Below, in pieces: positions 33,673-44,171 of a stretch of DNA of 64,000 nt. Origin of the DNA: Turnera subulata. Lineage: Eukaryota > Streptophyta > Magnoliopsida > Malpighiales > Passifloraceae. The stretch lies in assembly GCA_028386065.3 (NCBI GenBank), contig JAKUCV010002763.1:62001-126000 (forward strand). Direction: 5' to 3'. The notes below the pieces were generated by a model that saw nothing but the letters and a program-made list of their open reading frames with translations, searched no databases and had not been told where the DNA came from. The first letter of the stretch is position 1, and each line of letters begins with the position of its first letter. A program made the translations under genes and the position numbers.

Positions 33673-34340
33673 ATGGCTACCGATCCTAAAAACCCTAATG
33701 CAACTCTCACTGAGTCTCTTATCTCAGCCTCTTCCTCAAAAGTCGATGTGCAATCAGATTCATCTGGTGCAGTCCCACTGGATGTAGCAACTCATCTTCT
33801 TTCTCAGGCTCACCATCACATTTCTATCAAACTAACAGAGACCAACTATGTTTTCTGGCGTGCTCAAATAGAGTCGTTTCTCATCGGGCAAGGTGTTATG
33901 GGTTACATTGATGGCATGTTCCCATGCCCTACCCTGTTTCTTCCCATTGGTGCTGATGGGTTGTTGCGCCCGAATCCTGCTTATCAACGTTGGGTGCAAC
34001 AAGATAGCCTCATCTTCAGGGGCGGATTTGGGGGGAGCAAGGGGGCCAGGCCCGCCCTAACATCCTATTTTATCTGTTTATGGTAATAAATCACAGCAAG
34101 TTCTATGTGGTTTGATGGTTAAGTGTGTGTTTGATGTTAGAGGGGGACGGGGTTTGATTCCTGTGGACACCTTTTCAACTTCATTTTCCTCTGTTTTATC
34201 ATATAATGTAATTTAGGCCCTTACTAATTTAGAAAGTGTATAAATTGCCCCCCCCTAAAAAAATTTTCTAGATCCGCCCCTGCTCATCTTGAATGCTATT
34301 CTGTCACAATTGATGTCTTTGCTGTTGTTGTCACAACAAG
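33673..34340 (+). pseudogene. Copia gag N-terminus, interrupted by a MITE and truncated
   Basis: ATG at 33673 opens MATDPKNPNATLTESLISAS, then DVATHLLSQAHHHISIKLTE, NYVFWRAQIESFLIGQGVMG, YIDG and NPAYQRWVQQDSLI, matching the gag start of Ale/Retrofit-type copia; the copia at 48297-52777 has a closely similar gag. The frame is interrupted at 34017 by a 266-bp MITE and resumes at 34291 (LNAILSQLM). It fades at about 34340. The rest of the element is missing. Confidence 0.85.
34017..34282. mobile_element. hAT-type MITE, 266 bp
   Basis: Begins CAGGGGCGGATTTGG and ends CTAGATCCGCCCCTG, so the terminal inverted repeats match at 13 of 15 positions or better. It is flanked by an exact 8-bp duplication CTCATCTT (34009-34016 and 34283-34290); 8-bp duplications and CAGGG-type ends are hAT hallmarks. 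Excising it restores the copia gag reading D-S-L-I-L-N-A-I. It has no transposase. Inside are TGGTTTGATGG (34108) and GGTTTGATTCC (34151), each one base off the tRNA A-box and B-box consensus and spaced as in a tRNA gene. Confidence 0.9.
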
Positions 34341-34626
34341 GTTTTCTTATTGTTATTTTCTTTATTTTTAATTGTTTGATTAATAATTAATGAAAGGTAA
34401 TTTAATCTTTTAATTTTGTAGAGGTTTTTTTATTACCGAAGGGCATTTTAGTCTTTTAATTTTGGAAGTTTATACTTTTATATAAAAGTAAAGTATATAT
34501 ATATATAAATAGTTTTTTAAATGACTATTATGTCTTTAATTAGAATAGAAAAGAAAGGGTATTTTGCTATTTTAATTTTGCAAGTTTTGGTGACTTACTA
34601 CTTTTATATGTAGTATAGAAGTATAG
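34341..34626. other. AT-rich spacer, no gene seen
   Basis: About 290 bases of AT-rich sequence with repeated AATTTTGG/AATTTTGTAG phrases near 34415-34600 and a short TA run at 34496-34508. It belongs to the same AT-rich background as 37390-37560. Confidence 0.6.
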
Positions 34627-35171
34627 TAAGTATAAGGGGTTTTTGGGTTTCACGGTACCCCATTATACGTTTTGGCCAATTTGGTACCTCGATTTTTTGT
34701 TTGGACGGTCATGTACCATGACTTTTCCTGGGCAGGCCGATCGTGATCCCTCGATCAGGCACCTGTTGACGTGGCGGGCTGCCCGAATTTGAGGCTTGGA
34801 AGGTGTTTCCAAACGACATAGTGTTGTGCCAAAATGACATCGTTTTAGAAGGCTAGGTGGACACATCGGATCCATGTGTCTTTGTGGGCTCCACTTGCTA
34901 CCACCCCGGGTTCTTTACCCAACCAACCAAAAACCCGATGGTTTCCCAAGAACCCAGTGAATAATTTTTGTTATTTTGTGTACTCCATAAATTTAAGTTT
35001 CTTAAACCAAAAAATTGTAAGATTCTAGAGAAAAAAATAAGTAAACACTGGATCCTAAAAAATTGTAAGATTCTAGAGAGAAGAATAAATAAACATTGGA
35101 TCCTACTTTTTCACCATAATTTGTTGCTTAAATTTTTCTTATCCAATTTTTAACGAAATTAAAAACTCATT

Positions 35172-35560
35172 AATAGCTTATTGGCTTATTGAATCAGTTG
35201 CAAAAAAAAATCAAATATCATAATAAATTTACTCCCCTTTTAATGGCTTATCGAGTCAGTTGTAGAAAACAAAAAAAATAAATATCATACGAAATTTATT
35301 CCCCTTTTAATGGCTTATTATTGAATCAGGTATAAAAAACCAAAAACAACTAAATATCATACCAAATTTACTCCCCTTGTAATGGCTTATTGAATCACTT
35401 ATAGAAAACAAAAAAAAATTAAATATCATACGAGATTTACTCTCCATTTATTTACTCCCCTTTTAATGGCTTACTGAATCAGTTATAGAAAACCAAAAAA
35501 AAAAATCAAATATCATCAATTCAACCCACAGAATTTACTCCCCTTTAATGGCTTATTCAA
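35172..35560. repeat. Minisatellite inside the MULE, about 73-bp unit
   Basis: Five to six diverged copies of GGCTTATTGAATCAGTTATA, GAAAACAAAAAAA, AATATCAT and TTTACTCCCCTTTTAAT in that order. Successive GGCTTATT starts are near 35173, 35243, 35308, 35382, 35468 and 35548. Confidence 0.85.
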
Positions 35561-35691
35561 TAAAAAAACCAAAAAATCAAATACATCAATTCGAGAAATT
35601 TGATGGTGGGGACTCCTCAAGTTTGATTAGTTGTAGACTTGATCTTAAATTCAGTTATATTAGGAATAATTAAACCATATAAGTATAGGAT

Positions 35692-35930
35692 TAAAGCGTT
35701 TTTTCGTCCAAGGCCTCAAAGTTGGATTTCATCCTCGTGTAGGTTTTTGGCCACTTTTCATCCCTCCGTTCGACCCGTTTGGTTCGTCCGGCCAGAATCC
35801 GACAAAAATCGTTGACGTGGAACATTTTTCGGTGCCACATCAGATTTTTGGGTCCCACATGTCAGGAAAAACTCAAAACCAAACCAGGATCCACTCGACC
35901 GGTTACCCCCACCTAAATAACCCGGAATCC
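35692..35930. other. Second TIR-like segment inside the MULE
   Basis: TTTTTTCGTCCAAGGCCTCAAAG, shown here only in part (GTCCAAGGCCTCAAAG), with TTTTCATCCCTCC, TCCGGCCAGAATCCGAC and GTGCCACATCAG resembles the repetitive ends of other plant Mutator-like elements. No partner in inverse orientation was found, so it may be a fragment of a different element. Confidence 0.4.
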
Positions 35931-35934
35931 AAAA

Positions 35935-36400
35935 TATAATTTTATTAATTTTAATTATACAAATAATTTGAATAATAAAATTAGCTTATTTCTAAAATAA
36001 TAAAACATAATATATATTTTTTATTTTAAATTTAATAAAACATTTTCACAAAATATGTAATTTTTATTTTAAAATAATAAAGCATGACATACATCAAACC
36101 AATCAAATTTTATATTTTATATTTACTAATAAAATTTTCATAAAATAAAAAATTTATATTTTAAAATAATAAAACAAAATATATATCAAACCATTCAAAT
36201 TTTATATTTTATATTTTATATTTAATAAAAAAATTTCACAAAATAAAAAAATTTTATTTTAAAATAATAAAACATAATATACATCAAACCATTCAAATTT
36301 TATTTTTTATATTTTATATTTCATAAAAAAATTTAAAAAATAAAATTTTTTAATTAAAATAATAAAACATAATATACATCAAACTATTTAAATTTTATAC
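35935..36400. repeat. AT-rich minisatellite inside the MULE, about 75-85 bp unit
   Basis: Four to five copies built from AAAATAATAAAACATAATAT, ACATCAAACCATTCAAATTTTAT, given only in part, and ATAAAAAAATTTCACAAAAT. ATCAAACC/ATCAAACT occurs near 36092, 36187, 36283 and 36378. Confidence 0.8.
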
Positions 36401-36401
36401 C

Positions 36402-36880
36402 ATGAAATCTCCATCGTCGCCGAGTCAAGCCTCGCCTGTCCGCGCCTCCACCGACGTCGCCGGCCACGCCAACCACAACAAGACGTGTCGGAATCTCCCC
36501 CTCCCCCAGCCTCGTCCAACCAACCCTCCTCTGAACTCCGTCGCCGCCCCGATTAGAGCCTCCATCGTTGTCTTCTTGTGTATATACCGGGTTGAATGGA
36601 CTTATCAATAGATTGTATTTTTGTTGTTGTTCGGGTTATGTGTGGTTTTGGTTTCCTTGTTTTGTTGAGGAGCAGCTGCTGTCGGCGGTGGATCTTAGGG
36701 CTACGGACGCTGATAAGGGCAGTAGTTTTCGTGGTGCCTCTCGGTAACCGTCTTCCTCCCTTGGCAGTTGTGGGCACGGTGGCAAGGTCAACAGATGAAA
36801 CCCAGTTTCATCTTCTCCTCCCACACGTGTGCTTCCCTCTCTTTGTATTTTATTTTCTTTTTTTTTTGGCAATAGAACTG
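36402..36880 (+). other. GC-rich block in the MULE, candidate captured gene fragment
   Basis: Abrupt change from AT-rich repeats to codon-like GC-rich sequence. Plus-strand open frames at 36402-36611 (MKSPSSPSQASPVRASTDVA...) and 36596-36889, and a minus-strand frame at 36872-36636, are all short and none is recognised. A non-autonomous MULE with such a block fits the Pack-MULE pattern, where exons of host genes are picked up. Whether the frames are ever translated cannot be told. Alternative: MULE-internal sequence with chance composition. Confidence 0.4.
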
Positions 36881-37399
36881 TTGTTGTAAGTTTTGATTTA
36901 AAAAAATAAAATTGCGTTTATTTTCCATAGTTTCGGAATTCATTTATAACATAAAATTAATTTATGTGGGATTCTTATGTCATCATTATAATATTATTTG
37001 TTTTAATTTTTTAAAAAAATTTGTTCTACTACCAGAAAATGAAAAAAGAGTAAATATTTATTTTCTAACTTTTTATGGTTTGAAAATTTAGATTTAACCT
37101 TACTCTCAATTTTAGCGTTGGTAGCGTGTCGGGTCCATATATACACATGGATCTGATGTGTATAGCCAACTAACTAAAAACGACGTCGTTTAGGCAAGAG
37201 GGGATGTCGTTTTGAAACACCTCCCAATCCCCAAGTTCGGGTATACCCGCCACGTCAGCAGGTACCTGACCGGGGAATCACGATCGGCCTGCCCAGGAAA
37301 AGTCGGGGTATATGACCGGCCAAGCAAAAAGTCGGGGTACCAAATTGGCCAAAACATATAAAATGGGGTACTGTGAAACCCAAAAATCCTAAGTATAAG

Positions 37400-37758
37400 T
37401 ATAGATTAGTACCTTAGACTTAAAGTTTATCGTTTTTATGGAGAATTTATATAAACTGGTTTTTTATGGAACATTAGTTCTAAGAATTTATAATTTTTAT
37501 TAAGAATATACATAAACTGATTTGGCCCATTTAAGTCCCCATCTAAGTCTCAAATTCCCACGGCGGGGAGAATTTGGCACAATCCCAGCTCCCCCCACAA
37601 TCGCCATGGATCGCTGCGCTAAAATTATTTATTTTAAATCTTTATATTTTTCTAATAAAATGCTACTTTTTTGACGTCCCTTTAGCATGTTTACATCAAC
37701 AGAGTAGGAAAAAAAAAGAAAAAAATTACAACAGGCTATGGAAAAGTACGATGCTCTC
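37400..37758. other. Spacer, no gene seen
   Basis: AT-rich sequence. The phrase TTAGTACCTTAGACTTAAA at about 37406 recurs at about 46498, upstream of the small host gene. An ATG at about 37606 opens only a very short frame. Confidence 0.5.
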
Positions 37759-38257
37759 TGTTACTGCACTAGTAAAGCATCGACAATTTCTTCATGCCTG
37801 GTAGAGTCGGAAAGGGCATTGTCTTGCCTTTTGACTGCTGTCTATAAGAGCCGTGTGGCAAGAATTATATAGAACCAAGTCTGATCATTCTCCATTTTTA
37901 GTACAGCTATGTGCCGATGCCCGTTCCATTACATTGCAAGGCAGAAACCACTTCGGTTTGATAATGATTCCCCGACTTGGCTGGCTCTGCATGGCAAGGG
38001 GAATTGGCGTTTCATGATTATAGTAGTCTAAATGTAAGAGTGATACGATGCCGTGCGCTCGTACCATATCTTGTAAGTAGACGACTTGTCTTCCGGGAAT
38101 AGTACAGGAGTATAAGTACTATCTTCCCAACAGATTGTACTCAAGATTGATCATTTTGGAAATACTATTGTTTCGGCTCTTACCTTTTGGCTTGAGATTT
38201 TCCTTTTTGTTCTTTTCTCCTTTCTTGTTTTTCTTTTATGATCAACGGATCGTAACA
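37759..38257 (+). repeat. LTR of an unclassified (gypsy-type primer) retrotransposon, 499 bp
   Basis: Starts TGTTACTGCAC and ends GGATCGTAACA, so the ends are inverted TGTTAC...GTAACA. Two bases later is TGGCGCCGTCTAGG, a primer-binding site of the kind used by plant gypsy elements. A second LTR was not found to the right. Confidence 0.7.
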
Positions 38258-38259
38258 AT

Positions 38260-38273
38260 TGGCGCCGTCTAGG
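38260..38273 (+). other. Primer-binding site
   Basis: TGGCGCCGTCTAGG, two bases after the LTR end; plant gypsy elements commonly show TGGCGCCGT at this place. Confidence 0.75.
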
Positions 38274-38294
38274 TCGAACTCAACCACTGAGCCG

Positions 38295-39054
38295 ATGGTG
38301 AATGCCGATGTACAGAAGTTTGTGGAAGACGTTGTACGCACGCAGTCGTCGGCGATGGGGGTCCATTTCGGGGAGTTGCAGACGCAGATCGCGTCTGGTG
38401 ACACTAATGTCCAGAATCAATTACAGGCCCTATCTTCCTCGTTGGAGAAGACCTTTCAGGACCAGTTTTCTTCTCTGCAATCAAAGCTCGAGCACCTTGT
38501 CCTTCCTTGTGCTTCGTCGCAATCGATTGCGGTTTCGCCTGAGGTTTCGCCTGGTCCTCCGCCAGTGGGTGATCCGAATGCTCTTGGGTCTTGTTCGACT
38601 ACTGCACCGATTATGAGTTCTTCTTCGGTTTTGGCGTCGCCGCTGCTGTCCTCCGTTTCTGGTTTCCCTTCCAGGTCCGAGTTCTCCCTTTATTCCGGTA
38701 GGCTATTCTTTCACTGCTCCGCAGTAGGTTCCGTCCTTCTCCGCACCAGAGACTTCGGCCATTCCGATTGGTAACTTTTTCACTACTTCGCCTTTACATT
38801 CTCCTCATACAGTATCTAGTGTGATGGAATTGGAGAATTTAGGGTTGCCATATTTTAATGGTGATTCTCATATCTCTGAGGTAAAGAAGTATTTACCAAG
38901 TAGTAACAATAGCTTGTTGGAGGGAATTAAGGTTACAGTAGGTGATGAAACTCCATTGAATGCCAAAGACGTAATTCTTGAAACACCACAAAACATAATA
39001 AACTTCTGTGATGATTCTTTGGAGGGAGTTTTTTTTCCAAGAACCAAGAGATAA
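38295..39054 (+). pseudogene. Gag-like frame of the unclassified LTR element
   Basis: ATG at 38295 opens MVNADVQKFVEDVVRTQSSA followed by a likely coiled coil (GELQTQIASGD, ALSSSLEKTFQDQFSSLQSK) and a serine/proline-rich tail to a stop at 38772-38774. A second frame, 38821-39054, has LENLGLPYFNGDSHISEVKK, reminiscent of the LPxFxG start of gypsy gag, but the remainder does not match what I know. Placement just after the primer site supports gag. Identity is inferred from position and coiled-coil character. Confidence 0.5.
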
Positions 39055-40600
39055 TAGTGATCTTTTATTGAATGGTGGTGCCTCGCACAAAGGGCATTAT
39101 ATAGGCAAGGTGAAATTTTCAGCTAAGATATGGTGTGCTTTGTGGAATTTTAGGAAACTGAAGATCACTTCAATTATGAGAAAGTTGAGAAAGATTGTGC
39201 ACATAAAGGATAAGTTGGCAACAGGAAGAAAGAATGGCAGAAAACAAAGATGGAACTTGGGTTAATGGGTGAAGTTTAGAAAGAAAAAAATGTATGATTA
39301 GAACGTTTGTGTTCGGCAACTGCAAAAGAATAGGGACAAGGAAGATGAAGAGAGGAGTGGAGTTTGGTGAGTCAATTGAAAATTGTACAGCACTTATAGC
39401 ACCATTCAATGTCCATGTGAAGCGAGAAGACAAAGAGGATCTTTGTGTCCAATTGGGGTTCAAGAAGAACAGGAGTAAAGGAAAATTTGTAGCTTTTGAT
39501 CCTGGAGGCCCATGGCAGATTAGCTACAATGGATGAAGACTTGTGCAAGATAGTCCTGGTTTTACAATCCTGGACCCTGGAGGATCTTCCAGATTGGTGC
39601 TTCCTGCAAGTGCTCAAATCCATGATGTTTTCCATGAGCTTCCTGGAGGAATTGACGTTGGTAAGTCAATGAGGAAAGAAATGAGAAGGAGGAAAGCAAG
39701 TAGTGCTATGCCAGTATTCTGTGATAAAGGAGGACATGATTCTCAGAATTTTACAAGCAGGGGATTATGTGGTAATAATAGCTTTGGTGCAAAGGAAGAA
39801 TTTTGTTGGTCTACTGGGTTATTACTTGAGAATGTTTCAGTGCAGGGGCTTCGACATAGTTTAAATTGCATTGTTTTTTATCCAGGTGGTCCATGGTTCG
39901 GTGCCTATCCATGTGATATCAAGAAGTTGCTTTTGCAGTCTACGGGAGAGGACTCTTTGACATGGAGACTAACATGAAATCTTTTGAGAAGCAGAAGATA
40001 TATTTGCAAAATGAGGGGGAAGATAAGCTTGTTATGCCTTTGGAACATCAAGTTGAACCAGTTCTTGAAGATCAAACTAATGTGTTCACAAATTGTGACT
40101 TTGCAATTGCTTCTTATAAGATCATGCTGTTAAAAATATTGGATTACAATGCAGCAGCGAGTGGAGCAGTGATTCATGTAGTAAATGGTGATGCTGCAAT
40201 TGCATTTAGTGCAGAAGCTGACTTGAAACAATTGGAGGAGCGGATAATGGATTTACAGATAGAGAAGGGACGCAAGCTTGGTAATGGAATAATTTGTAAA
40301 GAGTTACAGAATTAAATTTTTGATCTAGGAGGACGTTAAGCTATTGAGATATGGAGTTGTGTGATTGCTGGAAGTTTTCAAATGCAGCAAGTTGGTTGTG
40401 TAATTGCTGGATCAGATGCACAAGAAGCTCATGTGCGTAAACAAGCAATACTGGTAAGCACCTTGAATGCTACAAAACTTGAATTTTATCATAAAGAAAA
40501 GCTAGCAGCGTTTGCATTGCAACAACACTCATTAAAGCTGCGGAATGTAGATAGTTTATTCAGTAGCAGCATGTGTGTATACCAGGAGTGGCCTGGCAAT
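39055..40600 (+). pseudogene. Unrecognised internal region of the LTR element
   Basis: Several open stretches of 80-145 codons (39294-39536, 39543-39977, 39962-40315, 40361-40732) overlap in changing frames, as in a decayed coding region. No RT, RNase H or integrase box is seen. LPASAQIHDVFHELPGG near 39600 resembles the short segment near the C-terminus of gypsy integrases (SAQIHxVFHVS). A phrase DPGGPW / DPGGSS / YPGGPWF recurs at about 39500, 39565 and 39890. The element may be non-autonomous or a mosaic. Function unknown. Confidence 0.4.
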
Positions 40601-40635
40601 ATCCCTCTTGAATTCCACGATATTAAACTAAACAT
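40601..40635 (-). pseudogene. Start of LINE ORF2, truncated
   Basis: On the minus strand ATG at 40635-40633 opens FSLISWNSRG, matching the first residues of the plant LINE endonuclease (the LINE at 53003-59085 has FSLICWNIRGLG). The ATG lies 8 bases inside the end of ORF1. The match is lost after about ten codons, where the LTR-element relic begins. Confidence 0.7.
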
Positions 40636-42605
40636 CCCTTTGTGTCATACTCCATTCAACTGCTTCTTTCACCACCAGTTCCTTAGCCATGTTATCAATA
40701 CCCTGAGGATTAGCAGTGTCATCCCATCCTAGAGCATCTCCTAAACGAGTTGTTTGAACAGCCTCTTGGTGTTGGAAAGAAAACACTGGTGTGTGAGACT
40801 CCGAATTATCCCCCATGCGACTTGTCTGAGCTTCATCAAGTGGTTGGGAGGTAACCTTTGCAGTGATTGCCCCTGAGGCTTGAGTTAGCCTCTCATTGAT
40901 TCGCCTAATGTCATTGTTGGTAGAAGATTTTAATGAAGTCAGGCTACCTGTATCTTTGAGTTTCTTAAACTTTTTTCGCTGTGTCACCCTTGCGGTTTTG
41001 ACTGCCACATCAAGTCTCCTGATAAGGTAGCTGCTGGTGTGAGACGCAGGTGAAGAGTGCTCTGTAGAGGTTCTACGTCGTGACCTGGAAGAACTGACCC
41101 TAGAGGTATGGGGTTGCAATCTGCTGTAATCTCCTAGGACTCAGTCCATTATGATCTGACTGCTCATCAGTAGAATCACTCAGTGTGTCAAAAGAATTAG
41201 ATAGTCTAATAGGTTTAGGTCCTGGTGCCGGCCCACCCGAAGCTGCATCCTCCACGTGGAAAGGTTGACTGCAATGAGTACACAAGATCCTTTGGCCCAA
41301 AATTTTCTCCAAAACTGTAGGGGTTACTTTATGCTGATTTGTGAGTAATTCTGCTGTCTCCGCGCAGTGTCCGTTCCCACAATCTAAGCGAGAATTGTGC
41401 TCAAGAATCTTCAGAATACCGAAAGAGTCGGTATTCTTCTCTGTAGGATCCGCCTGCCCATCAATAGCATTAAATTCCCCTGATCTGCGGCTCTGCGGCC
41501 CCTCCTCGTCGCCGGACTTACCATCGGCAGAACTAGTCCGATCATCTATCTCAAGCCCCTCACTGAGTACGGTGCTTCCTTCCCCAGAAAATGCGTCCAG
41601 ATCTTCAATCGCAAAGATAGTATATGTCTGCCCTGCGACGGACACCACAAGTTCCTTGTTGATCAAGCTTCCAAGTTCAGTCAAAATTTCCATGCGTGCA
41701 CTGCCCAAACGTCTCCTTTCCCCAGTCTCTTCATCAATCCGCAATAACTGCCCAAAAATGGAGCCCACTAGTTGGAAAAACTCGTTGCACCATGCATTGA
41801 GGGGTACCCTTCTCACAGTCAGCCAAACACGGCGATTGACCGCAATATCTCCCTGCTTCCAGGGTGCAAAAGTTTTGAACCACAAGGGTATCCAATCAGG
41901 CGGCTGCTGTGTAAACATCATCATTGATTCCTTTGACGGGAAGCACACGAGGACAGAATCACCACCCAATTCAGAGACCTCAACCTCATTCAAGTCGTGT
42001 AGCTTCCATAACAAAAGGATAGATTCCAAACGCATAGGATCCTTTGCAATACCTACCGCACAACGAGATAACCAGCCACTAATATCTGATGAGGGGATAA
42101 AAGAGACACCTGCATTTTCGTTGCTCCCCTTCACCGCCTTAGCATAGGTTCTCTTCTCCTCCACCGTACTATGTGATTGTAGTGGTTCCTTCTGGGATTT
42201 TTGGGGCCGTGCATGTGTTCTACTACGCGCGAGGTTGGCCCTCACCGTCCCTCCCTCCACCTGAACTCGATTGACATCTGCCAAAAGCCGTTGTACATCC
42301 CCCATTTTCCGAAACCTCACGAAGCCGAATCTCCTCCCTGCTCTGGATAACCTGTTCGAGATGTAAACATCTACCACCTCCCCATATTTCGACATGACAC
42401 GATACACGTCCGTTGGTGTCCATTGAGCCGCCAACCTTTCAACGTATAGGCTTATAGCCTGGCCATTATCCATGGCGTCTTGGACCTGTTTCCTGCTCCA
42501 CTTACTGAAATAAAGGGGGACTGGTCGGATTCGCTGTTTCATCTGTGTTCTGCACTTCACCTCTCGCCCAACGAGAGAAGAAAGACGGATTGTCAGTCTT
42601 GGCAT
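40628..42605 (-). pseudogene. LINE ORF1 with RRM domain
   Basis: Minus-strand ORF1 of a plant L1-type LINE. It begins at about 42605 (MPRLTIRLSS) and has VPLYFSKWSRKQVQDAMDNG, then an RNA-recognition motif (ISLYVERLAAQWTPTDVYRV; RRFGFVRFRKM) and a DUF4283-type core (WLTVRRVPLNAWCNEFFQL). The frame runs to a stop near 41100 and continues in an overlapping frame (41119-40628), ending ALGWDDTANPQGIDNMAKEL and TQRDV. The other LINE's ORF1 ends the same way (CLGWSHNDADEV), so this is one ORF1 with a single frameshift. ORF1 carries RNA in the LINE particle. Keeping the 5' half while losing ORF2 is the reverse of usual LINE truncation. Confidence 0.88.
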
Positions 42606-42660
42606 TGAATCTGGCTGACGGTTGCAAAGCAACCCTCCCCTGAAGGTGATTTTGCCCAGC

Positions 42661-43308
42661 CAATAATATCAGCTTAGATGTGTTGAGAATGTCACATGGG
42701 ATGCAGTTGAGACAATTTGTCGAACAGGTGGCGGTGTTGGTGTTTGAGAAGAAGATGCAGGGGGTGAAGAATGTGAAAAGCACCCGGAAGAATGAAATCC
42801 GTTGGCAGAAAGAAAACAAAGTGGAAGTGCTAAGTGGTGAATTGAAGGCGTGGCTGGATCCTGTTAGTCTTTTACAGCTTCACAGGTTTTCTTCTTTGAG
42901 TGGGAGAGAAAAATAGAGGCAGTTTGAATATTCTCCGGCCCCTATTCACACAATGCCTTGCACCTTGGTTCGTCAACAATTAATGGAAGCACAAGGGTTG
43001 AAGACCACGAGGGAGGCAGCAGCCTTGACGGTGGTGGGAAGCGCGGCAGGTGGTGGCGTCAGTTCTTGCGAGTGCGACGAAGAAAAGGTGGAGGGGAGGG
43101 ACAATGTCGTGGGTGGTGGTGGTGGTGGTGGTAGCAGGAGTACGTGCTTGCCTGTCTCCGGCGTGTAACTTTGCCGACTAAAAGAAAAATAGAGCAGAAT
43201 AAGAAGAGGGGAAAGAGAAATTACTCATCACAGCTAAAGAAATGTTGTTACTGTTCTAAAACAAACAAAAATTACGAGGCAGTTCAAGAAATAAACAAAG
43301 GAAAGATA
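42661..43308. other. Spacer with small open frames, no gene recognised
   Basis: Open plus-strand frames at 42680-42916 (basic; RMSHGMQLRQFVEQVAVLVF) and 42953-43168 (with a run of glycines from a GGT repeat at 43113-43132) have no recognised relatives. The composition is more balanced than the surrounding AT-rich DNA, so this may be remains of a 5' flank or gene, but no function can be given. Confidence 0.4.
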
Positions 43309-44171
43309 TCAAACTTTCATTAATCTGAATCCTTTTACACCCTCTAACTTTTCAGGGTCTATGGCCGAAAGGATCATCAACAAACGCAACCTGTTTTGTC
43401 TTGTTAAACTGAAACTATATCTGTCTATGAGAAACAGGATAACCTCTTGGCTCAAAATTTTAATTAAGTCCTCCACTCCTGCATCTCCATATACCAGGTC
43501 CTGCTCCAGCTGCCCAATTTCTTTAAGACCAAGTTTTTCGATTTCATCGTAAAATTTCCCTGCAATCATCTGTGTCAGAAAAAGCAGTTGTGTATTATGC
43601 CTCTACTCTCATATTTCAAATGTCAATGCCTAGGTAAAGCTGATCACGCCATCTTATTTTTATGAATCCTTACTGGATGTGATAGTATTAGTGGGCAAGC
43701 CAGTTGGTACGCAAGTGAGCATACCATGGAATTCGCCTACAAACTTATTGAAGTAAAAGGTCTGTCAAGATGAAATGAGGTGTACTAAAACACAATAATT
43801 TCACCATCGAACAAAACAAGTAAGTAATTTTGGTAAAGGCAAGGTAAGACACATAAGTAACAAGCACTTTCACACATTAATAGGCTTAGTATGCTGAATT
43901 GGAGCGGTTCAGATTGACATCCAAATAATGTTGTTATTTTTAATCTATTTTGAATTCTAATTTTCTTCACCATACTTGCTAAAATGATTTTCCAACACAC
44001 ACAAGGAAAAAGAAGAAGTAACAAGTCAGTATATTGTGGTATTTGTCGAACCATGTCCTGCAGGTCTCGTGCAGACAAGTCATCACCACCTTCCCTACCC
44101 AACAGCAATTCAAGGTCAGTAAAAGAAGCTTTCAAGTCTATTTTTCCAAAATTAAAAGGACGAAAAAACAT
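43309..44171 (-). pseudogene. SEC1/KEULE-like (Munc18 family) exons, relic
   Basis: Two minus-strand exon-like blocks match the central-to-late part of plant SEC1-family proteins, which bind syntaxins and control vesicle fusion. Block 1 (about 44115-44020): GGDDLSARDLQDMVRQIPQY, where KEULE reads LSTRDLQKMVQALPQY. Block 2 (43569-43312): GLKEIGQLEQDLVYGDAGVE and NRLRLLMILSAIDPEKLEG. Between them is an intron-sized gap, and block 2 ends LMK before GTTTGATATC, a possible donor. About ten residues are inserted before LTRQNRLRLL, possibly retained intron. No other exons were found on either side, so this is most likely a gene fragment. Confidence 0.75.

Larger units (their letters stand above)
34637..37389. 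mobile_element. Non-autonomous Mutator-like element, 2.75 kb
   Basis: Long terminal inverted repeats (34637 to about 34905; about 37122 to 37389) share, in order, TTTTTGGGTTTCAC, GTTTTGGCCAATTTGGTACC, CTGGGCAGGCCGATCGTGAT and GACGTGGCGGG. The 10-bp TAAGTATAAG occurs on both sides (34627-34636, 37390-37399), matching the 9-10 bp duplication of Mutator elements. No transposase is present. The interior holds two minisatellites and one GC-rich block (36402-36880). Long TIRs, duplication length and absence of transposase fit a non-autonomous MULE, possibly a Pack-MULE. Confidence 0.85.

Noticed and set aside
34108..34161. Possible tRNA gene or SINE from A- and B-box-like motifs
   Set aside because: No cloverleaf fold is visible and the segment lies inside a MITE with its own inverted repeats; kept as a finding, not as an RNA gene.
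39543..39977. Possible host gene in the 144-codon frame
   Set aside because: Lies inside the LTR element interior, frames change on both sides, and the only familiar segment resembles a gypsy integrase tail.
41341..42147. Plus-strand frame of 268 codons
   Set aside because: Antisense to the LINE ORF1, which has clear RRM homology on the minus strand.
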